From positions 1-42,308 of the forward strand of contig CAIYYV010000449.1 in the NCBI GenBank assembly GCA_903930425.1: a stretch of 42,308 nucleotides of DNA, written 5' to 3'. The notes under the pieces were generated by a model that was not told where the DNA came from, did no database searches, and saw only the letters and a program-made list of their open reading frames with translations. Position numbers and translations under genes: made by a program. Shown here piece by piece: positions 36,407 through 42,308 of the stretch. The stretch's first letter is position 1. Each line of letters begins with the position of its first letter. This DNA comes from Akkermansiaceae bacterium. Its GTDB lineage: Bacteria; Verrucomicrobiota; Verrucomicrobiia; Verrucomicrobiales; Akkermansiaceae.

Positions 36407-37615
36407 TCACTTGCCCGCACCGAAAGTCAGATCAATGCCACGGCGGCTCCAGGCCTTGACGATTGCCTTGCTGAGCTGATCAAAGGTGCGCCCGTCTAAC
36501 AATATCGAGAGCGCGGTCTCGCCGGATTTGCCATCGCGAAGCACCTTGAGAAAATTTTTGATGCGTTTGGCGTCCTCATCGCCGTCCATTTGCATGAAAT
36601 AATAGGTGATGAGCAGGCTGCCGCCGTAATTCAACTGCGGTTCTTCGAGAAAATGCGGATAGTCCTGAAGCAGGAACGTTTTCAAGTCGGGCAGTTGGAT
36701 ATTCTTCCCCAAGGCTCTGCCGCCCTTGTTTTTCGATCCATATCCCGTGGTGTAGGCGACGATGTCGTTGTAGTTGTTGCGCACACTGAAGGTGCCGGAG
36801 CGATAGGGAGTCACCGCGATGTATTCGGCGATGCCTTCGGTGAACCAACCCATTGCTCCGGGCGCGAAGTAGGGGTTCGGTGTGAGTTGATGGGTGAGTT
36901 CGTGTGGCAGGGTTTTGCTGCTTTTTTCGCGGTCAAGGATGTAGCCGGTGCCGAGTGGCCGCACACCCAGACTGGAGAGCGGCACCATCACGAGGGACTT
37001 GCCGCCGATAAACACGCCGGCGCTTTGCGACGGGCCACCGGCCTTGACGTAGTCTTCGAATTTTTCAAACAGGAGAATCTGGAGTTTGCCGTCGGTCTTG
37101 TTTCCTCCATCGAGTCCGAGCGGCAAGGTGCGACAAAACAAATGAGTGGCCTCAAACATGACGGCGAATCCTTTGACGACGGTTTTTGATAGACGGACGT
37201 CGCACGTGTAGCGGTAGTTGGCACTCTCATAGACAAAGCGTTTTTTGTCCGCGTTTTCCTCAGCGGTCGTGATTTCAGGATCATCACTGAACTTGATCCG
37301 GTCCGGCCACGCCGCGTCAAAATTCGCCCCGGTCGTCTCGGCTACCCCGGCCGCCGCCGGTTTCGCTCCGCCGTTTTGGCTGCGGGCATAGGTGGCGTCT
37401 TCGGCGCAAAGCAGGGTGAGTGCCAATGAAATGGTGCGCCCATCCTTGAGCTCGAGCCGCACCGAGTCCCCTTCCAAAGCGAGCATCCGCGCTTCAATTT
37501 TCCGGTTCTGGAGGTCGGTCCACGGGCGCATTTCCGCGGCATTGACGCTGCCTGCGAGACACATGGCCCACAGACTGCAACGCAAGGCCCGAATCATCAT
37601 GACAGGTTCAATCAT
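36407..37615 (-). CDS. Secreted gluzincin-like peptidase with N-terminal SHD1-like domain
   Basis: RPWTDLQNRKIEARMLALEGDSVRLELKDGRTISLALTLLCAEDATYARS (SHD1-like); HELTHQLTP...GMGWFTEGIAEY-type zinc site. Confidence 0.7.
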   Translation of the reverse strand: MIEPVMMIRALRCSLWAMCLAGSVNAAEMRPWTDLQNRKIEARMLALEGDSVRLELKDGRTISLALTLLCAEDATYARSQNGGAKPAAAGVAETTGANFDAAWPDRIKFSDDPEITTAEENADKKRFVYESANYRYTCDVRLSKTVVKGFAVMFEATHLFCRTLPLGLDGGNKTDGKLQILLFEKFEDYVKAGGPSQSAGVFIGGKSLVMVPLSSLGVRPLGTGYILDREKSSKTLPHELTHQLTPNPYFAPGAMGWFTEGIAEYIAVTPYRSGTFSVRNNYNDIVAYTTGYGSKNKGGRALGKNIQLPDLKTFLLQDYPHFLEEPQLNYGGSLLITYYFMQMDGDEDAKRIKNFLKVLRDGKSGETALSILLDGRTFDQLSKAIVKAWSRRGIDLTFGAGK

Positions 37616-37795
37616 GCCTGACCTTTTCGTCCGCCGTTGCCCGAGTCAAGCGCAACGATTTTTTCATGCGGCGGGTGATCTCTCACCGAAAAAATGCCGG
37701 ATGACTTCCGCCAATTCTGTATAAAGGATTGGAAAATCCATTGCCCACGACATGATGATGCCCGCCTATCATGCATTCACCACGCATCCATCGTC

Positions 37796-38512
37796 ATGAA
37801 TGAATTGCTCGCATCGACCCGGCGTTTGGCGGCGGTCTTGAAGCCGCTGGAATTCGCGGCACCGGTCGCTTGCGTCTATCGGCCGCTCGATTATGCGTGG
37901 CAAGCCCATCGAAAGTATCTGGAACTTTTCGGCCAGGGTCGCAAACGCGTGTTGTTTCTCGGCATGAACCCCGGCCCCTTTGGCATGGCGCAAACCGGGG
38001 TCCCCTTTGGCGAAGTCGCCGCCGTGCGCGATTGGATGGGCATCTCCGAACCGATCGATCCGCCGACACCCGAGCATCCGAAGCGCCCGGTCATGGGATT
38101 CGCTTGCCCGCGCTCCGAAGTCAGCGGCCGCCGTCTCTGGGGACTCTTCGCCGATCGCTTCACCACGGCCCATGCCTTTTTTCAAAACCACTTCGTCCTC
38201 AATTACTGCCCGCTCGTCTGGATGAACGCGCAGGGCGCCAATCTAACACCCGACAAACTCCCCTCCGCCGAAATGGCCCCCGTCGAGCAGGCCTGCCTCA
38301 ATCACCTCGTCGAAGTGATCGGCCTGATGCGTCCGTCATTTCTGATAGGCGTCGGGGCCTATGCCGAGGACCGCCTGCGCCGCGCCGTTTGCGCCAGCAC
38401 CAGCACCGCACACGTCGGCCGCATCCTCCATCCCTCGCCGGCCTCACCCGCCGCCAACCGCAACTGGGCGGAAACCGCAAGCCGCCAACTCGTGGAACTC
38501 GGCGTCTGGTAG
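37796..38512 (+). CDS. SMUG1-like single-strand-selective uracil-DNA glycosylase
   Basis: RVLFLGMNPGPFGMAQTGVPFGEV and GRILHPSPASPAANRNW motifs. Confidence 0.85.
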   Translation: MNELLASTRRLAAVLKPLEFAAPVACVYRPLDYAWQAHRKYLELFGQGRKRVLFLGMNPGPFGMAQTGVPFGEVAAVRDWMGISEPIDPPTPEHPKRPVMGFACPRSEVSGRRLWGLFADRFTTAHAFFQNHFVLNYCPLVWMNAQGANLTPDKLPSAEMAPVEQACLNHLVEVIGLMRPSFLIGVGAYAEDRLRRAVCASTSTAHVGRILHPSPASPAANRNWAETASRQLVELGVW

Positions 38513-38609
38513 AACAACGAGCCTCCCAGAAAAGGCAGCACGCCCGCTTTCCGCTTTCCGCTGAAATCAGCGCTTCAGAGCTGAGAACCGTCACGCCTGC
38601 GAGTTTGCT

Positions 38610-39266
38610 CTAATCTAACAGCCGATGCTTGTCTGACAATTCCCGGGCATGCGAGATCAGTTCAGGGGTGGAGCGGCAGCCGAGTTTTTCCATCAGGCGG
38701 GCTTTGTAGGTGCCGATGGTTTTGTGGCTGACGCCAAGGTTATCGGCGATGGTCTTATTGCTCAGGCTGCGGCCGAGCATGGCATACACTTGTAACTCCC
38801 GGGTGCTGAGTTGTTCCACGGGCGAAAGGGACGAACCGTGGCTCGACGCGTTTTCCAACATCAATGAGGTCATGGCCTCACTCAGCACGAGCTTACCTGA
38901 TAGAACCTTGCGGATGGCCAACAGCACGGCCTTAATCGGCGTATCTTTCATCAGATAGCCACGCGCGCCGGCTTTCAGCACGCGCTGCGCATAGACTTGC
39001 TCGTCACACACCGAGAGCACCAGCACGGGGCACAGTTGCCCACTCGAATGAAGTTGTTCTAACAATGACCAGCCACTGCCGTCCTTGAGGTTCAAATCAA
39101 GCACGATGAGATCGGGCTCGGCGGCGTTCATTTTCTCCAACGCCTCGCGCCAGCCTTCAGCCTCGCCGCAGACCTTCAAATCGGACGTCGCGCCGATGGC
39201 TTGGCACAAGCCGTTGCGGACCAGCGGATGGTCATCGACAACCAAAATTCGTTTGCGTGCTTTCAT
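38610..39266 (-). CDS. NarL/FixJ-type response regulator (REC + LuxR HTH)
   Basis: RILVVDDHPLVRNGL...LIVLDLNLKDGSG...LSTRELQVYAMLGRSLSNKTIADNLGVSHKTIGTYKARLMEKLG. Confidence 0.93.
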   Translation of the reverse strand: MKARKRILVVDDHPLVRNGLCQAIGATSDLKVCGEAEGWREALEKMNAAEPDLIVLDLNLKDGSGWSLLEQLHSSGQLCPVLVLSVCDEQVYAQRVLKAGARGYLMKDTPIKAVLLAIRKVLSGKLVLSEAMTSLMLENASSHGSSLSPVEQLSTRELQVYAMLGRSLSNKTIADNLGVSHKTIGTYKARLMEKLGCRSTPELISHARELSDKHRLLD

Positions 39267-40390
39267 AATAGTCCTTCGGCGGTTAGAGGAATGATTAATT
39301 CTAAAACAGTTTGGTCGCGTCCGTTGTTGCGCAACTCCAGCACGCCTCCCAACAGGTTGGCACGCACGCGCATTTGGCGCAAGCCCAGGCCGTCGCGGCG
39401 GAGCGCCGCATCTGCCAACGGCGTGCCATCGTTGGTCACCGACACTGCGAGACGCTGGGGCTCGCGAACAATGTCGATCCAGATATGTGCGGCCTTGGCG
39501 TGTTTGACGGCATTGGCGAGGGCCTCGCGGATGATCCGATAGAGGTGGACGATTTGTTCGGTTGTTAGAAAATCCAAATCCTCGCTGATATTGGTTTCCG
39601 CTTCGATGTGAAACATCTCGTTGGTGCGGCGGGCGAGCGTTTCGAGCGCCTCGGTCAGCGTTTGCACCTCGAGTTCGTGGAGGGTGAGGGAATGCGCGTA
39701 GCTGCGCGCCACGCCGGCCAACTGCGCCGCGCGCTCACGAATCTGGCTGAGGTCCTCGCGGTGAGACGGGCCAGTCCCTTCATGGCGCTGCAAGACTATT
39801 TCCGCCAAGCGCGACAGTCCGATGAGATCCTGGCAGAGGCTGTCGTGAATATCCTGCCCGATGCGTCCGGCTTCGCTTTCTGCAGCCGTGAGGGCCTCGT
39901 GGGTGGCCCGCCGCAGTTCCTTCTCGCGGCTGTCCAACAAGGCGGCCAATTGCGCGTTGCTGGCATGCAATTCCGCTTGGGTTGCCTTCAAGTGGGTGAT
40001 GTCATGAGCCACGCCCACGTAGCCGACGATCTCGCCATCGCGCTGCCTGACCGGGATGATGCTGGAGGTGTGCCAGAACTGGCGACCATCGGCGTGGAGC
40101 ACCCGGTATTCAATGCCGCTTTCCGGTTCGCCCGTGCACACGATGCGCCCCAGAAATGCATAACAGGCGGCGTGGTCGTCAGGATGCACAAAGTCGCTGA
40201 AGCTGTGCCCCACCACCTCCGTTGCGGTATGCCCTAACTCTCGCGGCCAATTGGGCGAAACATAGGTCATCGTCCCGTTCGGCTGAATGGTATAGATGAT
40301 CGCCCCGGCGTAGTTGATGAGCAGTTCGTTGCGCTCTTCGGCGTTGAGGGCAATGGAAAAAAGTTGCACGCCAGGAACCTTGGCAGCCAC
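39263..40390 (-). CDS. PAS domain sensor histidine kinase (HisKA_3/NarX-type), GTG start
   Basis: PAS region IIYTIQPNGTMTYVSPNW...; GRIGQDIHDSLCQDLIGLSRLAE; HATPase_c RRDGLGLRQMRVRANLLGG. Confidence 0.9.
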   Translation of the reverse strand: MAAKVPGVQLFSIALNAEERNELLINYAGAIIYTIQPNGTMTYVSPNWPRELGHTATEVVGHSFSDFVHPDDHAACYAFLGRIVCTGEPESGIEYRVLHADGRQFWHTSSIIPVRQRDGEIVGYVGVAHDITHLKATQAELHASNAQLAALLDSREKELRRATHEALTAAESEAGRIGQDIHDSLCQDLIGLSRLAEIVLQRHEGTGPSHREDLSQIRERAAQLAGVARSYAHSLTLHELEVQTLTEALETLARRTNEMFHIEAETNISEDLDFLTTEQIVHLYRIIREALANAVKHAKAAHIWIDIVREPQRLAVSVTNDGTPLADAALRRDGLGLRQMRVRANLLGGVLELRNNGRDQTVLELIIPLTAEGLL

Positions 40391-40396
40391 CCGCCA

Positions 40397-41563
40397 TTAC
40401 GCAAGGACGGCGAGTTCGGCGGCGAGGGCAGGCAGGCTCATCGCCTCCGTGTTGGCGGCCATGGGAAAGCACTCGGTGCCACCATGAACGTAAAATGACC
40501 GGCTCGGGGCGATATCGACCAGGGCATGATGGTTGCCTTTCTGGAGACCGGGAAACGTGCTCCGCTTGATCTCGATGGCCCACACGCCATGTCGGGCTCC
40601 AAGCTCAAGCACCAGATCGATCTCCGCTCCGGCCGCCGTGCGATAGAAACCCGCCTTGGTGCCTGGCGGGCAAACGGCAAGCAGGTTTTCAATCACAAAA
40701 CCCTCCCAACTCGCGCCGATGACCGGGTGCCCAAACAACGCATCGAGATCCCCGATGCCGAGCAGGGCGTGCAGCAAGCCGCTGTCCCGCACATATGTCT
40801 TGGGCGATTTAACAAGGCGCTTTCCGACATTCCGATGATACGGCGGCAGGCGGCGGACCAGGAGCAGGTCCACCAAGAGCCCGAGATAGCTTGTAATCGT
40901 GGGCGCGCTTACCCCGATGCTTGAAGCCAGTTTGGCCGCGTTGAGCAGGCCGCCTTGGGAGTGGGCGAGCATGGTCCACAGCCGCTCCAAGGTTTCCGCC
41001 GGGATCCGCGGGCCAAACATCGGCACATCCCGCTCCAGGTAGGTGCGGATGAAGTCCCGCCTCAGGGCCAGGCTCTGGGCGTCATCGGTGGCCAGAAAAC
41101 TGTCCGGGAAGCCGCCCCGCAACCAGAGTGCGTCCATTGCAGGCGGGCCGGTTTCGAGCACATGCAGCGGTCCCATGTCCACATAGGCAATCCTACCGGC
41201 GAGTGTTTCGCTCTGGCGCATCAGTTCGATGGCGGCGGAACCCAGTAGCAGGAATCTCCCCGTGCGGCGGCCGCCCCGACGTCCCTGATCAATGATGCCT
41301 CGCAAGCTCGAAAATAACTCCGGAACCCGGTGGATCTCGTCCAGTATCACCAACTTGTCCTCATGCCGGGCCAAAAACAATTCCGGCTCCGCCAGCTTGG
41401 CGCGGTCGGCATGGCTCTCCAAATCCAGATAGACACTCGGGCGCCCGGCCGCCACCGCATGGGCGAGAGTGGTCTTGCCGACCTGCCGCGGCCCGATTAA
41501 CGCCACCGCCGCTTGCCGGGCCAGCGCTTGTTCCAGTTCTTTCTGGATGGCTCGCTCAATCAT
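40397..41563 (-). CDS. AAA-family ATP-binding protein with DUF4143-like C-terminal domain
   Basis: ALIGPRQVGKTTLAH, LVILDEIHRVPELF, FLLLGSAAIELM, LRGGFPDSFLA, AGAEIDLVLELG...AIEIKRS. Confidence 0.9.
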   Translation of the reverse strand: MIERAIQKELEQALARQAAVALIGPRQVGKTTLAHAVAAGRPSVYLDLESHADRAKLAEPELFLARHEDKLVILDEIHRVPELFSSLRGIIDQGRRGGRRTGRFLLLGSAAIELMRQSETLAGRIAYVDMGPLHVLETGPPAMDALWLRGGFPDSFLATDDAQSLALRRDFIRTYLERDVPMFGPRIPAETLERLWTMLAHSQGGLLNAAKLASSIGVSAPTITSYLGLLVDLLLVRRLPPYHRNVGKRLVKSPKTYVRDSGLLHALLGIGDLDALFGHPVIGASWEGFVIENLLAVCPPGTKAGFYRTAAGAEIDLVLELGARHGVWAIEIKRSTFPGLQKGNHHALVDIAPSRSFYVHGGTECFPMAANTEAMSLPALAAELAVLA

Positions 41564-41644
41564 GCTTGTATTCTAAAATAAATAATTTCGATTTGCAAGG
41601 AAAACGCGCAGGGCTGTCGGGGGCTGAGAAATCATCACGAGGGT

Positions 41645-41665
41645 ATTGAATATTGAAGATTGATG
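41645..41665. repeat. Heptameric tandem repeat, 3 units (ATTGAAT-ATTGAAG-ATTGATG)
   Basis: Read directly; 7-bp period, same family as 425-445. Confidence 0.8.
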
Positions 41666-41729
41666 ATGGGGTGAAGTGCTTGCACGCCGCCCCTGGCTCG
41701 CCCCTCAATCACCGCCCTCTTCCTCTTCG

Positions 41730-41755
41730 GTTCGATGTTCGATGTTCGATGTTCG
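41730..41755. repeat. Heptameric tandem repeat, about 3.7 units of GTTCGAT
   Basis: Read directly; 7-bp period. Confidence 0.85.
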
Positions 41756-41897
41756 CATTTCTCTGGCGCTGCCTTTAAGTTGTCCCGCTGGGAATGAGGC
41801 GAGCGGATGGTGATCGTGGAAGTTTTCATGGCGGAAAAATTCATCATGCACGACGTGACGCAAGACGAATTCTTCGGCTCTGGCGTCTCGTGAGCCA

Positions 41898-41958
41898 GGC
41901 TTACAAATCGTGTAAGCCAATGCCTACAAATCCTCCGTCTTGTAGGCATTGGCTCACA
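41898..41958. promoter_or_regulatory. Overlapping dyads: GGCTTACA-N5-TGTAAGCC (41898-41918) and a 19-bp-arm hairpin TGTAAGCCAATGCCTACAA-N10-TTGTAGGCATTGGCTCACA (41911-41958) sharing TGTAAGCC
   Basis: Read directly; the second hairpin has one mismatch in 19 pairs. Confidence 0.75.
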
Positions 41959-41990
41959 GAAAAATCAGCCTAGGCTTACAAAGAAATCAT

Positions 41991-42006
41991 TGGCGTATTC
42001 TTTGCG
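41991..42006 (+). promoter_or_regulatory. Candidate sigma54-type promoter (TGGC-N7-TTGC, GG-N10-GC)
   Basis: TGGCGTATTCTTTGCG; GG at 41992-41993, GC at 42004-42005, about 97 nt upstream of the ATG at 42102. Confidence 0.4.
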
Positions 42007-42101
42007 GATCGTCCCATCATCGTCCGAATCGACTGCCGGTGTGGAGCATTCCGACAGGCATGCACGATCACAACCTAACGGAGAGACAAAAAAACACCCA
42101 A

Positions 42102-42308
42102 ATGAAAACGAAATTCCCGATGAGCATGGCGGCTGCCATCTTGATTGCAATCAGCGGCGCTGCGCAGGCGACAACCTTTGGCTATTGGGGCTTTGGCACT
42201 ACGGCCGCGAAGACGTCGAGTTCGATCAGTGCCGCGGTCACCGGGGTAACCGCCAGCAGCTTCGCCTATACCGGCTGTGGCGTTGCTGACACGCAATACT
42301 CCGCGACC
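42102..42308 (+). CDS. Secreted protein, 3'-truncated by window edge (possibly PEP-CTERM type)
   Basis: MKTKFPMSMAAAILIAISGAAQATTFGYWGFGTTAAKTSSSISAAVTG... open to the window end, clear signal peptide, upstream GGAGAG; absent from the supplied ORF track. Confidence 0.75.
   Translation, partial: MKTKFPMSMAAAILIAISGAAQATTFGYWGFGTTAAKTSSSISAAVTGVTASSFAYTGCGVADTQYSAT

Noticed and set aside
38545-38590. Possible terminator hairpin CGCTGAAATCAGCG between the SMUG1-like gene and the response regulator
   Set aside because: Short stem, no U-tract; too weak to support.
41635-41949. 104-aa and 71-aa minus-strand ORFs (…EHRTSNIEHRTEEEE…)
   Set aside because: Translation of heptamer repeats and hairpin sequence, with no recognisable domain; treated as noncoding.
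1-42308. GTTAG/CTAAC as systematic base-calling errors (TTGG to TTAG)
   Set aside because: Such errors should also create premature TAG/TAA stops inside genes; the reading frames here are intact, and normal TTGG/CCAA sites remain common.

Overview
The window reads as a chromosomal segment of a Verrucomicrobiota-like bacterium, with about 37 protein-coding genes on both strands. I see no rRNA, tRNA, CRISPR array, prophage or transposase. The lineage is inferred from a Minf_1886-type protein, Verru_Chthon-cassette pseudopilins, PEP-CTERM and DUF1080 proteins, and an SHD1-like domain. Most genes are housekeeping or envelope functions: ilvC, trmB, comEC, hom, folB, dciA-like, ferredoxin, hemQ, nahK-like, uvrD/pcrA-like, nadA, two bactofilins, lpxB, an AsmA-like protein, a nucleotidyltransferase, an M23 peptidase, a SMUG1-like glycosylase, and a NarL-type response regulator with a PAS histidine kinase. 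The most unusual signals are: (1) a repeat-dense intergenic block at about 28.08-28.55 kb (six exact 19-bp tandem repeats plus three copies of a poly-T/25-bp palindrome module) beside a partial Verru_Chthon pseudopilin cassette; (2) nested or mutually exclusive dyads and a sigma54-like GG-N10-GC site upstream of a truncated secreted-protein gene at the right edge; (3) a window-wide bias for GTTAG/CTAAC over all other NTTAG contexts; (4) heptameric tandem repeats and a 140-bp element with 28-bp inverted ends; (5) a DUF4143-type ATPase separated from a histidine kinase by a single in-frame stop. All calls are by eye from the sequence; no searches were run.
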